Below are positions 18,425 through 27,911 of a stretch of DNA of 64,000 nucleotides, piece after piece. A program made the translations under genes and the position numbers. Source of the stretch: Flavobacterium hankyongi (lineage in GTDB: Bacteria > Bacteroidota > Bacteroidia > Flavobacteriales > Flavobacteriaceae); assembly GCF_036840915.1 (NCBI RefSeq), contig NZ_CP085725.1, positions 2,232,001 to 2,296,000 on the forward strand. The letters run 5' to 3'. Position 1 is the first letter of the stretch; every line of letters begins with the position of its first letter. Under the pieces are notes generated by a model. It saw only the letters and a list, made by a program, of their open reading frames with translations. It was not told where the DNA came from and made no database searches.

Positions 18425-18991
18425 ATGTCAGTAAAAATTAGATTACAAAGACACGGTAAAAAAGGGAAACCTTTTTACTGGATCGTAGCAGCTGATGCTA
18501 GATCAAAAAGAGATGGTAAATTCTTAGAAAAAATCGGAACTTACAATCCAAACACTAACCCTGCAACTATCGACTTAAACGTTGATCAAGCTGTAACGTG
18601 GTTATTTAACGGTGCTCAGCCTACTGACACTGCAAGAGCAATTCTTTCTTACAAAGGTGCTTTATTAAAACATCACTTAGAAGGTGGAGTACGTAAAGGT
18701 GCTTTAACTGCTGAACAAGCTGAAGCTAAATTCACTGCTTGGTTAGATGAGAAAGCTGGAAAAGTAACTGCTAAAAAAGATGGTTTAGCTAAAACTAAAG
18801 CTGATGCAAAAGCAGAAGCGTTAAAAGCTGAAAAAGCTGCTAACGAAAAACGTGCTGCTGCGCAAGCTGAAGCTCTTAAAGCTGCTGAGGTAACTGAAGC
18901 TGCTGCTGAAGAAGTAGTTGCTGATGTTGAAGCGACTTCTGAAGAAGCTCCTGCTGTTGAAGAAGCTAATAATGAAGAAACAGAAGCTTAA
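18425..18991 (+). CDS. rpsP: Ribosomal protein S16 with long Ala/Glu/Lys extension
   Basis: Residues 1-85 are a normal S16 ([40 protein letters not shown]). The protein continues to 188 residues with an extension rich in Ala, Glu and Lys that ends [17 protein letters not shown]. coli S16 has 82 residues. Long tails on S16 occur in Bacteroidota. The tail is acidic at the end and predicted helical or disordered. It is first in a tight rpsP-rimM-trmN6 run (15- and 17-base gaps). Confidence 0.95.
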   Translation: MSVKIRLQRHGKKGKPFYWIVAADARSKRDGKFLEKIGTYNPNTNPATIDLNVDQAVTWLFNGAQPTDTARAILSYKGALLKHHLEGGVRKGALTAEQAEAKFTAWLDEKAGKVTAKKDGLAKTKADAKAEALKAEKAANEKRAAAQAEALKAAEVTEAAAEEVVADVEATSEEAPAVEEANNEETEA

Positions 18992-19006
18992 TTATAACTA
19001 GCGATA

Positions 19007-19534
19007 ATGCGTAAAGACGATTGTTTCTATTTAGGTAAAGTCGCTAAAAAATTTAGTTTCAAAGGGGAAGTTCTAATCTATTTAGATACAGACGAACCTG
19101 AAATGTATGAAGATTTGGAATCAGTTTTTGTTGAATTCAACAAAAATCTGGTTCCATTTTTTATTGAAAATTCTCAACTCCATAAAAACGATTTTCTAAA
19201 AGTTCGTTTTGAGGATGTAGATAATGAAGAAAAAGCCGATGAATTAATTGGTCGTGAAGTCTATCTTCCTTTATCTATGTTGCCAAAACTTGAAGGCAAC
19301 AAATTTTACTACCACGAAGTAATTGGTTTTGATGTTATTGATAATCGCCTAGGAAATATTGGCACAATAGTTTCCATTAATGACAGTGCTGCTCAGCCCT
19401 TATTTGAAATTGACAAAGACGGAATCGAAATTTTGATTCCAATGATTGATGATTTCATTGTAGAAGTGAACCGCGATAAAAAAGCCATTACTTTAAACAC
19501 TCCTGAAGGATTAGTGGACTTATATTTAGGATAA
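19007..19534 (+). CDS. rimM: Ribosome maturation factor RimM
   Basis: A 175-residue RimM with N-terminal beta-barrel (FYLGKVAKKFSFKGEVLIYL) and a PRC-barrel half (YYHEVIGFDVIDNRLGNIGT, LIPMIDDFIVEVNRDKKAI). It assists 16S/30S head assembly with S19. The rpsP-rimM pairing is the standard arrangement. Confidence 0.95.
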   Translation: MRKDDCFYLGKVAKKFSFKGEVLIYLDTDEPEMYEDLESVFVEFNKNLVPFFIENSQLHKNDFLKVRFEDVDNEEKADELIGREVYLPLSMLPKLEGNKFYYHEVIGFDVIDNRLGNIGTIVSINDSAAQPLFEIDKDGIEILIPMIDDFIVEVNRDKKAITLNTPEGLVDLYLG

Positions 19535-19551
19535 AATTCTAAATTCTAGCC

Positions 19552-20256
19552 ATGTTTCAATTTAAACAATTCAAAATAGAACAAGACCGTTGCGCCATGA
19601 AAGTAGGCACTGATGGTGTTTTATTGGGTGCTTGGACTCCATTAACAAACAATCCTTATAACATTCTTGACATAGGAACAGGAACAGGTTTAATCGCTTT
19701 GATGCTAGCACAACGCTCAAAAGCAGAGCAAATTGATGCTATCGAAATTGACGACAATGCTTACGAGCAAGCCACTGAAAACTTTGAAAATTCGCCTTGG
19801 AACGAACGCTTATATTGTTATCATGCAGGCTTGGATGAATTTGTTGATGAAGTAGAGGAAGAATTTGATTTAATTGTTTCAAATCCTCCTTTTTATACCG
19901 ACGAATACAAATCGGGTGACGAACAAAGAGACAATGCACGTTTTGAAGATTCACTACCTTTTGATGAATTAGTGGAAGCTGCCGATTTCTTTTTATCTGA
20001 AAACGGAATATTTTCATTAATTGTTCCTTTTAAAGAAGAAGAAAAAATAATCAATCTTTGCCAAGAACGCGAATTATTTCCTTTAAAAATTACTCGTGTA
20101 AAAGGTACTCCGACAACAGAAATAAAAAGAAGTTTACTCGCTTTTAGCCGAATTAAACAAAACCCAATTATTGACGAACTGGTTATTGAAACAGCTCGTC
20201 ATCAATATACTCAGGAGTATATTAAATTGACAAAAGATTTTTATCTGAGAATGTAA
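19552..20256 (+). CDS. trmN6: tRNA1(Val) (adenine(37)-N6)-methyltransferase
   Basis: A 234-residue SAM methyltransferase of the YfiC/TrmN6 type. It has FQFKQFKIEQDRCAMKVGTDGV at the N-terminus, the SAM loop LDIGTGTGLIALMLA, and the amino-methyltransferase NPPF motif in LIVSNPPFYTDEYKSGD. Expected reaction: N6-methylation of A37 of tRNA-Val. Its stop at 20256 directly abuts the stop of the HlyD gene on the other strand, which marks the left edge of the peptide island. Confidence 0.85.
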   Translation: MFQFKQFKIEQDRCAMKVGTDGVLLGAWTPLTNNPYNILDIGTGTGLIALMLAQRSKAEQIDAIEIDDNAYEQATENFENSPWNERLYCYHAGLDEFVDEVEEEFDLIVSNPPFYTDEYKSGDEQRDNARFEDSLPFDELVEAADFFLSENGIFSLIVPFKEEEKIINLCQERELFPLKITRVKGTPTTEIKRSLLAFSRIKQNPIIDELVIETARHQYTQEYIKLTKDFYLRM

Positions 20257-21555
20257 TTATTCCACTTTTAACATATCTCTAAACTGATACAAAACCCTCT
20301 CCAACAATCTTAAATCTTCTGTAATAATCTCTGCGGAACCCCTCATTTCCTGTTGGAAAGGAACCGTTTTTTTATAACTTGTTTTCATTCCATCTGGAAG
20401 CACAACATCAATAGCAATATTTCCATCTTTGTCAGGAACCAAAGCAATGTTTTGTACTTTCCCCTTAAGTATTCCAAATTCTCTATCAGGGTAATTTAAA
20501 AGTCTAACATTTACTTTTTGCCCAATTTTGATTTTTCCTGAATTTTGAGAAGGCGCTTTCAATTTTCCTATATATCCTTTACCCGTTGACGGCACTACCG
20601 AAAAAACTTCTTCCCCAGAAGTAACGGTTTGATTCTTAATCCAAACCTTTGTAAAAGTGACCTGACCATCAATACCAGATTGCAAAACATAGTTTAATTC
20701 CCAATCTTTGATTGCTTTTTTCAATTGGTAAAAAGATTGTGACAAACTTCTGTCCAAATTAACAGTTTCTTTCACATCGTTTATTTGGTTTCCTTTTATA
20801 GCTTTTGCATTATCAATCAAAGACGATTGCAACTGAGAAATTGAGGCAAGCAAATTCTTATAATTTTTTTCTGCTTGCAAAAAATTCATTTTCTTATTCT
20901 CAAATTCCTGATCAGAAATCACTCCTTTATCATGAAGTTTAGTGTATCGTGCTAAATCACTTCTTTGCAATTGTAGTTCTTGTTCATTGATTGATTTTTG
21001 TTGTATTAATAAAGCCAATCTTTCCTTGATTTGAACATTTTCTGATTTTTGCGCCGAAGATTCAACTTGATATGGTGTTAAACTTTTATTTAAACTATTA
21101 GCTAAATAATCTTTTTGAAAAGATGCAAAAGAAGCCTCTATATCTCCAAATTGAGCATTCTTAAATTGAGTAAATGGAAAATTAACAAAGTCTCTTTTTT
21201 GAAAAGCTTCCAGCTCTTTTTTCAATCTAAAGATATCATTATAATTAGACGAATTTTCTATTACTGCCAATGGTGTATTTGCCTTCACCATTGTTTTATC
21301 ACTAATCAAAATATCCTGAATCCTCCCTGATGCTTTCGCAATCATTTTTTCTGGTGGTATATTGGTAGTTATAATTACTTCAGTTCTTACAATATCTGGA
21401 TACTTTAAAAACCATGACACTACAAACATCAATACTATGATTGTAAAAATCAACACTGTTCCCCAACGTATCATCCAGTTTGGAACTTTTGATAATATAT
21501 CTTGTACTTCTTCGCTACGCAGTTCAAAAGAAGTATCGTATGTTTCTTGCGCCAT
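20257..21555 (-). CDS. HlyD-family membrane fusion protein of the peptide exporter
   Basis: A 432-residue periplasmic adaptor: one N-terminal membrane helix (TVLIFTIIVLMFVVSWFL), a lipoyl-like segment (MIAKASGRIQDILISDKTMV), a long coiled-coil hairpin (about 95-260, many Gln/Leu/Lys) and a C-terminal barrel domain (SVVPSTGKGYIGKLKAPSQ and beyond). It follows the C39 ABC exporter with a two-base gap, so it bridges that exporter to an outer-membrane channel. No TolC gene lies in this cluster. Confidence 0.85.
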   Translation of the reverse strand: MAQETYDTSFELRSEEVQDILSKVPNWMIRWGTVLIFTIIVLMFVVSWFLKYPDIVRTEVIITTNIPPEKMIAKASGRIQDILISDKTMVKANTPLAVIENSSNYNDIFRLKKELEAFQKRDFVNFPFTQFKNAQFGDIEASFASFQKDYLANSLNKSLTPYQVESSAQKSENVQIKERLALLIQQKSINEQELQLQRSDLARYTKLHDKGVISDQEFENKKMNFLQAEKNYKNLLASISQLQSSLIDNAKAIKGNQINDVKETVNLDRSLSQSFYQLKKAIKDWELNYVLQSGIDGQVTFTKVWIKNQTVTSGEEVFSVVPSTGKGYIGKLKAPSQNSGKIKIGQKVNVRLLNYPDREFGILKGKVQNIALVPDKDGNIAIDVVLPDGMKTSYKKTVPFQQEMRGSAEIITEDLRLLERVLYQFRDMLKVE

Positions 21556-21557
21556 GA

Positions 21558-23750
21558 TTAATTCCCTAATTGTAATTGATTTCTAACCAATTCAAAATAA
21601 TTTCCTTTTTGTTCTACTAACGCCGAATGACTTCCCATTTCAATAATTTTACCCTTGTCAAGTACTACAATTTGATCAGCATTCATAACAGTACTCAATC
21701 GGTGAGCAATTACTACAACGGTTTTATCTTTAAAGAACATATCCAGTTTTCGCATAATTTCTTTTTCATTATTAGCATCTAATGCTGAAGTAGCCTCATC
21801 AAAAAACAACATTTCAGGGTTTTTATAAACTGCTCTAGCAATAAGCAATCGTTGTTTTTGACCAGTACTCATTCCTACTCCTTCCGTTCCAATTTTTGTA
21901 TTGTATCCTAATGGAAGTCCATTTATATATTCTGTGATATTAGCAACATCAGCAGCATAAACTAAACGTTGTTTATCTACCTTGTCTACACCAACAGCAA
22001 TATTATTGGCAATAGTATCATTAAAAATAAAGCCTTCTTGCATTACTGCACCAATACTATTTCTCCATGCTTTTTGAGAAACATTTTTGAGTTGTGCATT
22101 TCCAACAATCACTTCTCCTTTTTCAGGTTCATAGAATTTTAAAAGCAATTTCATCAAAGTAGTTTTTCCACTACCACTTACCCCAACAATTGCTGTTACT
22201 TTATTGGCAGGAATGATTAAATTAAGATCTTCCAGAACGGGCACATCAGAACCTAAATATCTATAGGTTAAATTTTTTATATGAATATCCTGATTACTTG
22301 GAACATCATGTGTTTGAAATTCTTCTTGTTGCACCTCATCTTCTTTCTCATGAATTTCCGATAAACGTGCTAAAGAGATTTTAGCATCCTGCAATTCTCT
22401 CACAAAACCTATCAATTGTGTAATAGGACCATTTAAGTTACCTACGATAGAACTAATTGCCATCATCATACCTAAAGTAATATCTCCATCGATAACTAGT
22501 TTTGCCGAAATGAAAACAATAAATATGTTTTTCAACTCATTGATGACTGATGAACCAATAGTTTGAGTTTGTTCTAAAACCAAACCTTTCATAGAAACTT
22601 TGAACAATCTAGCTTGTACATGTTCCCATCCCCAACGCTTTTGCTTTTCAGCATTATGGAGTTTTATTTCCTGCATCCCGTTGATGAGTTCCATTACTTT
22701 ACTTTGTTCCTGGCTTACTTCAGAAAAACGCTTGTAATCTAGTGCTTCTCTTCGCTTTAAAAACAAAGTAATCCATCCAAAATACAGTAAACTACCAGCA
22801 AAAAAGACAAAGAATATTTGAAGATTATAATAGGCCAAAACACCTCCCATTACAATCATATTAATTACAGAGAATATTACATTCAGAGATGATGTGGTTA
22901 GTATTCTTTCAATCCTACGATGGTCATTAATACGTTGCATGATATCTCCCGTCATTCGCACATCAAAAAACGAAATAGGTAAATTCATTAATTTGATAAA
23001 GAAATCTGAAATCAGTGAAATATTAATCCTTGTAGATAAATGTAGTAAAATCCAACTTCTAATAAGCTCTATTCCCGTTCTCCCTGCAAATAAAAACAAT
23101 TGTGCAAAGAGAATAAGATAGATAAAACTTATATTTTGATTTTGAATTCCTACATCGACAATACTTTGAGTCAAAAAAGGAAAAACCAACTGTAATAAAG
23201 TACCAGCTAGCAATCCTATACTCAACTGTATTAAAAACGATTTATACTTCCACAAATATTGATACAATATACCAAAGCCTAACGCTTTTTTCTCTTCCTT
23301 ATCAAAATCAGTTTCAAAAAACTTGGGTGTTGTTTCTAATAATAAAGCTACACCTTCCTGTGTTTTATCATCGGCATTATTACCAATCCAAAACTTTAAA
23401 AACTCAGTCTCATTGTACTCTATTAGCCCAAATCCAGGATCAGAAACACGATACTTTCCTTTTTTAACATCATACAGGACCACGTAGTGTTCTTTGTTCC
23501 AATGCAACACACAAGGCAATGGTGCTTCTTGAAGACTCTCTAAATCTAGCTTTACACCTAAAGTTCTAAAACCAATACGCTCTGCCGCATCACTTAAGAA
23601 AAGTAAATTACTTCCCTCACGAGTAGTTTCAGAATAATCTCTTAGCTGCTGTATATTGATTGTCCGTCCATAATGTTTTGATATTATTTTTAAACATGTA
23701 GGTCCACAATCTTTGGCATCTGCCTGTATATATGAAGGAAATTTATTCAA
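21558..23750 (-). CDS. C39-peptidase ABC exporter (double-glycine leader processing)
   Basis: A 730-residue PCAT-type transporter. An N-terminal C39 peptidase has Gln9, Asp14-Cys15 (DCGPTC), His88 (EHYVVLYD) and Asp104 (VSDPG). The membrane domain has six helices (about 165-430). The ATPase has Walker A GVSGSGKTTL, signature MSTGQKQRLLIARA and Walker B MLFFDEATSALD. It should cut after Gly-Gly leaders and export the cores. All five precursors upstream carry GG. The start is TTG at 23750: an in-frame TAA lies just upstream and no ATG is available. Confidence 0.92.
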   Translation of the reverse strand: MNKFPSYIQADAKDCGPTCLKIISKHYGRTINIQQLRDYSETTREGSNLLFLSDAAERIGFRTLGVKLDLESLQEAPLPCVLHWNKEHYVVLYDVKKGKYRVSDPGFGLIEYNETEFLKFWIGNNADDKTQEGVALLLETTPKFFETDFDKEEKKALGFGILYQYLWKYKSFLIQLSIGLLAGTLLQLVFPFLTQSIVDVGIQNQNISFIYLILFAQLFLFAGRTGIELIRSWILLHLSTRINISLISDFFIKLMNLPISFFDVRMTGDIMQRINDHRRIERILTTSSLNVIFSVINMIVMGGVLAYYNLQIFFVFFAGSLLYFGWITLFLKRREALDYKRFSEVSQEQSKVMELINGMQEIKLHNAEKQKRWGWEHVQARLFKVSMKGLVLEQTQTIGSSVINELKNIFIVFISAKLVIDGDITLGMMMAISSIVGNLNGPITQLIGFVRELQDAKISLARLSEIHEKEDEVQQEEFQTHDVPSNQDIHIKNLTYRYLGSDVPVLEDLNLIIPANKVTAIVGVSGSGKTTLMKLLLKFYEPEKGEVIVGNAQLKNVSQKAWRNSIGAVMQEGFIFNDTIANNIAVGVDKVDKQRLVYAADVANITEYINGLPLGYNTKIGTEGVGMSTGQKQRLLIARAVYKNPEMLFFDEATSALDANNEKEIMRKLDMFFKDKTVVVIAHRLSTVMNADQIVVLDKGKIIEMGSHSALVEQKGNYFELVRNQLQLGN

Positions 23751-23887
23751 TTTAAATTGGTGTAAGTATAATAATTAATCTAAAACATTCAATCAATTTC
23801 AAAATAATCAATATTAGTCAACTTTCTTAAGTGTAATATAATATTCTAAAATTATTTATTTGATATTAAAATTTTCATTTAAAAAAA

Positions 23888-24889
23888 TCAAACATTTAAA
23901 ATCCATTTTATAATATTGTTCATTGCTGATTTGTCCATTTTATATAATGAAGTTCCTATGGGAGCGTTTTTTTCGGTCAGATAATGATTTAAATCTTGAA
24001 ATATGTCTATTTGAATATACTTGTTATTAAATGATCTGATTAAATCAATCTCTCTTTTATGATTTATAATTTTATCCTTAGTTCCAGTTTGATAAAGAGT
24101 CGGAATATTAATCGTTTTTAAAACTTCTTCAATATTTTTGTTAAGCATTTCAATCAAAAAAGAATCATTAAGTAAGAGAATAAATTTTTTATTAAAGTTT
24201 CTACTTTTTATAAACTTTGCTAGCTCGGACTTTGTCAATTTAGGATTGTCTTTACTTATTAAACTAAAATAGTCTTTTAAAAAATTTATTATTTCATTTT
24301 TCGACTTGTGATCTCGCATGATTTGTGGGATATTATTTTCAAAATCCATTTCAATTTGATTTAAAATAAAATCTCCATTTTTAACAATTGGAGCTTCAAT
24401 TAAAACTATGAAATCAGGATTTATATCGCTTTTTATTGTTTCAAGAATAGCAACACCGCCTATGCTATGACCTAACAATCCAATTTTTTTAGTTGCTTTT
24501 TTTTTCAAACTATTAAATGCAAAAACTAAATCATTTGATAAATCATTTGATAATTCTGAATACTTACCTTCCGATTTCCCAATACCTCTTTCATCAAATC
24601 TGAAAACTCCAATTCCATTCTCAAGTAAGTTTTCAGCTAAAATATAATGTGAATTTCTTGTATCTTTTCCGCTCCCAGGTATGATAATAACAATTTTTTC
24701 GAAATCTTTTTTAGGACTAATTAGTGTTCCTGATAACTTTATTTTTTCCTCAGTATTGAAAAATTCTATTTCTTCATGTTTATAGTTTTTTAAACTGTCA
24801 ACCTCTTTTTCATATTTAAAGATATTTTGCGAAAAAAGAGTTAATGAAAAAAAGCAAAGGAAAACTGAAAATATTTTTTTTATGGTCAT
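23888..24889 (-). CDS. Exported alpha/beta hydrolase inside the peptide cluster
   Basis: A 333-residue alpha/beta-hydrolase with a Sec signal (FSVFLCFFSLTLFSQN). The nucleophile elbow is Gly-His-Ser142-Ile-Gly-Gly (LGHSIGG). IIIPGSGKDTRNS is the oxyanion loop, RFDERGIGKSEG the next hallmark, and DLNHYLTE holds the likely catalytic His. It begins four bases after the LanB stop and so belongs to the same transcript. Similar hydrolases cleave peptides or esters, so immunity or peptide processing is possible. The substrate cannot be read from sequence. Confidence 0.75.
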   Translation of the reverse strand: MTIKKIFSVFLCFFSLTLFSQNIFKYEKEVDSLKNYKHEEIEFFNTEEKIKLSGTLISPKKDFEKIVIIIPGSGKDTRNSHYILAENLLENGIGVFRFDERGIGKSEGKYSELSNDLSNDLVFAFNSLKKKATKKIGLLGHSIGGVAILETIKSDINPDFIVLIEAPIVKNGDFILNQIEMDFENNIPQIMRDHKSKNEIINFLKDYFSLISKDNPKLTKSELAKFIKSRNFNKKFILLLNDSFLIEMLNKNIEEVLKTINIPTLYQTGTKDKIINHKREIDLIRSFNNKYIQIDIFQDLNHYLTEKNAPIGTSLYKMDKSAMNNIIKWILNV

Positions 24890-24893
24890 TTAT

Positions 24894-27800
24894 TTAAAAA
24901 AATGTTTTTTCAAAATTATTTATTTTATCATAAAGCTTTCTAGATTTAATTGATTTATAATATTTTGACAAAAAATCATATACTATAAATTCATTCCATC
25001 TATTGTCTTTCATAAACAGTCTATTTAATGACATATGAATATAACTAGAAAGAATAAAATTTATATCACTGAATTCATTATTTTTCAAAATATCAAAAAT
25101 ATTTTTGGTTTGAATATTTCTTTTAGCATGAATTTCATGCAATTCAGGATAATCATTTGAATTAGAATAGAATGGAAATAAACTATCTATCAAATTTTTA
25201 TTATTTCTATATTTATCTTTTAAGAACTCCGCATGATTTTTCTGTTCTCCGAATTCTTTATAAAAACTTTTCCTTAAATTACTAGTAAACTCCAATTTTT
25301 GTTCGATATTATAATCAACAGCATTCAGTAAATATTCTATATTTAGCATCCCAATTATATGCTTCAAATCATTATTTATATTAGGTAATTTTAATATTGA
25401 CAAAATATAAATAGAGTCATAATGAAAGAAAGACTCAGAACATTCAATATCAAAATTTTTTATAACGTATCTTGAATTTTCCCTTCTATACGTATCGATT
25501 GAGAACTTATAAACATATTCATTTTTAACATAGTAGTTAATTTCATTAATAAAATTATAAAGTATGTTTTTTCTAGAAGAATCTGTCGGCGATAAAAATC
25601 TTATTCTCAAATGATGACCATACTCATCATCATAATATCTTATGAAAAACCATTTCTCTATATCTGAACTAAATTTATTAGCAAATGCATCAATATCAGA
25701 AGTTAGAATTTTTTCTAATATTTTGTTACCTCCATATATTTTGAAATAAACCCAATCATTGTCGTCTGTTAAAAAGTCTTTTGTTTTTACAACATTTTCT
25801 TTTTTAGGAGCTTTTAAACCTTTATTTTTATTAATAAATGGCAAATGAAATTCATTGGAACAAACTTCACCATTAATATTTTTGATATTATCACTTGGAA
25901 AAAAATATTCTCTTAAAATAATTCTATTACTTTTTTTTATCTCATCTAAAAAACACTGTACTGATAACTCATTATCAAGATTGACAAATAAATTATTATC
26001 TCCATTGATTAGTAAAAATATTTTGGGAAGTTTAAATTTAGTTTCAAAAATTTTTTTTGAAAAGATTTCTTTTATATAATTTATATCTGAATTCTCTAAA
26101 ACCCATGTTTTTGGGAAAAGAATAATATTTTTATAAACGACCCTAGGAAAGACTGAAATATTATTAAGTATTTTTCCAAAATTAAAACTTAAACCTCTTA
26201 TCTTAGACTGATTTTGAACATCACAGAGGAATCTATATATCGGGAGAGTAGACGCATCATAATTATGCGCGTTATTTAGTCTTGGGATTATATATTTATT
26301 ATGCTTTTTTGAAACTAAAAAAACTATATTTTCAATAATTTCAATATTGATATCTTGTATGTTAATTTCAAACTCTTCATCTAAGGTACTATTTGCTAAA
26401 TATGAAATATTATAATCATAAATTTTCTTTCTAAATAAAATATTACCAGTTCTTGATTCAGGCAAGTGTAAAATTTCAGCTATTATAAAATCTTCATAAA
26501 AATCTATTTCATGTTTAGCTATTTTATTAACTAAATCATATATATTATCATTCAAATGTGTAAATCTCCCAAATAAATCATTTGCAGAATTTCCTCCAAC
26601 AAAATCAAAAAGAATCATTTCACTCTCTTCTGATTTAACTAAGCTAAAAACTGCGTTAAACGAAGCTTGCATATTATCTTTATTAATATTTAGCCTAGTT
26701 ATGTCTTTATCATCCAAGTATAAGACATCCTTACCAATATTCTCATAAAAAATCTTAAAGATATCAATCTCTTTTGTTACAATCTCATTTTTATCAAAAT
26801 GTTGCGGGTATTTAATACCTAAATCAGGATCCAACACAATAGTTAATGGTTGAATGGTTGTATCATATCGTTTAGAAAAAGTCTCCATAAAAGCATCTAA
26901 ATTAGATTTAGGCTTTATATAATTTCTATTTAGTATTGGAAACACATCTAAAATTTGTGTAAAGACTTCCTTATTTAAACTACTGCTCTCTGCATCCAAA
27001 TAACAATCAACTTGAACTAGCTTACTCTTGTTATAATCTATTCCTAGTTTATCAATTTCTTTATATAATTTTTCATATATATCTAAAGAGAATATTTCAC
27101 TATCAATTTGATTTAAAATATTTTGGACATTTTCAACAATAGCAATGTAAAAACTTACATTATTTGTATTTAGTTCATTTAATACTTTTAAAATTTCACT
27201 AATAGGATTATCTGTTACAATAGACGGTTCTAAATTGCTTATTAAAATTTGACTATCTATAAGAAGATTAATAAAATCTTTTGAATCATCATAAGCTATC
27301 TCATCATCAACTAAACATTCTACATAATAATTGAATTTTTGATAACCTCTTGCATTATTTACTATTTTTTCTATATAGATGTCTTTTTCTATAGATGAAA
27401 TTTCATATTTTTTTTGAAAAGTTAAAATTTTTGATTCTATATATCTATAACTGTCGTTTAAATTATAAAAAGATGAATTTAATTTATACTTCAAACCCTC
27501 CCTAAATTCTTGTTTTTTTTCAACGACTTGAATAAATTGTGAAATAAAGAAATTATCAATTCGAGTTGTTCTTTTCAATCGTGAATAATTAACACTCGTT
27601 TTTTCTTTTAAAGGAATAACAGATACTGCAGAAAACATACCAAAAGGCGTACATCTAGTACTATATCTTTGATAATATTTAGCTAAAGAAATAAATATTT
27701 TTTTTTTTACATCTTTATTGGTATTATTTTCAATATATTTTGATACTTCTTCAAACAATATAGGTGAGGCAAGAAAAATTACTTCTTTAAAGTTTGTATT

Positions 27801-27911
27801 TTTAAATTCTTCAATTAAAAAATGTTCAGAAATATTAAAAACCTTATAAAAAGGATTCAATGAGCTTCTGACTATTGTATTATTTAAACTACTTATATTT
27901 TCAATCATCAT
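24894..27911 (-). CDS. Class I lanthipeptide dehydratase (LanB, full length)
   Basis: A 1005-residue dehydratase containing both parts of LanB in one chain. Residues 1-700 match the glutamylation domain (LAKYYQRYSTRCTPFGMFSA near residue 80; TRIDNFFISQ). The last 280 residues match the SpaB_C/thiopeptide-type elimination domain (WVYFKIYGG, WFFIRYYDDEYGHHLRIRF). It should dehydrate Ser/Thr via glutamyl-tRNA. The start codon ATG overlaps the lanC stop by one base (TAATG). A second ATG follows directly. The gene is very AT-rich. Confidence 0.88.
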   Translation of the reverse strand: MMIENISSLNNTIVRSSLNPFYKVFNISEHFLIEEFKNTNFKEVIFLASPILFEEVSKYIENNTNKDVKKKIFISLAKYYQRYSTRCTPFGMFSAVSVIPLKEKTSVNYSRLKRTTRIDNFFISQFIQVVEKKQEFREGLKYKLNSSFYNLNDSYRYIESKILTFQKKYEISSIEKDIYIEKIVNNARGYQKFNYYVECLVDDEIAYDDSKDFINLLIDSQILISNLEPSIVTDNPISEILKVLNELNTNNVSFYIAIVENVQNILNQIDSEIFSLDIYEKLYKEIDKLGIDYNKSKLVQVDCYLDAESSSLNKEVFTQILDVFPILNRNYIKPKSNLDAFMETFSKRYDTTIQPLTIVLDPDLGIKYPQHFDKNEIVTKEIDIFKIFYENIGKDVLYLDDKDITRLNINKDNMQASFNAVFSLVKSEESEMILFDFVGGNSANDLFGRFTHLNDNIYDLVNKIAKHEIDFYEDFIIAEILHLPESRTGNILFRKKIYDYNISYLANSTLDEEFEINIQDINIEIIENIVFLVSKKHNKYIIPRLNNAHNYDASTLPIYRFLCDVQNQSKIRGLSFNFGKILNNISVFPRVVYKNIILFPKTWVLENSDINYIKEIFSKKIFETKFKLPKIFLLINGDNNLFVNLDNELSVQCFLDEIKKSNRIILREYFFPSDNIKNINGEVCSNEFHLPFINKNKGLKAPKKENVVKTKDFLTDDNDWVYFKIYGGNKILEKILTSDIDAFANKFSSDIEKWFFIRYYDDEYGHHLRIRFLSPTDSSRKNILYNFINEINYYVKNEYVYKFSIDTYRRENSRYVIKNFDIECSESFFHYDSIYILSILKLPNINNDLKHIIGMLNIEYLLNAVDYNIEQKLEFTSNLRKSFYKEFGEQKNHAEFLKDKYRNNKNLIDSLFPFYSNSNDYPELHEIHAKRNIQTKNIFDILKNNEFSDINFILSSYIHMSLNRLFMKDNRWNEFIVYDFLSKYYKSIKSRKLYDKINNFEKTFF

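Noticed and set aside
20257..23750. Type I secretion of a large RTX protein
   Set aside because: The ABC protein has an active C39 peptidase and the neighbours are small GG precursors, so peptide export fits better.
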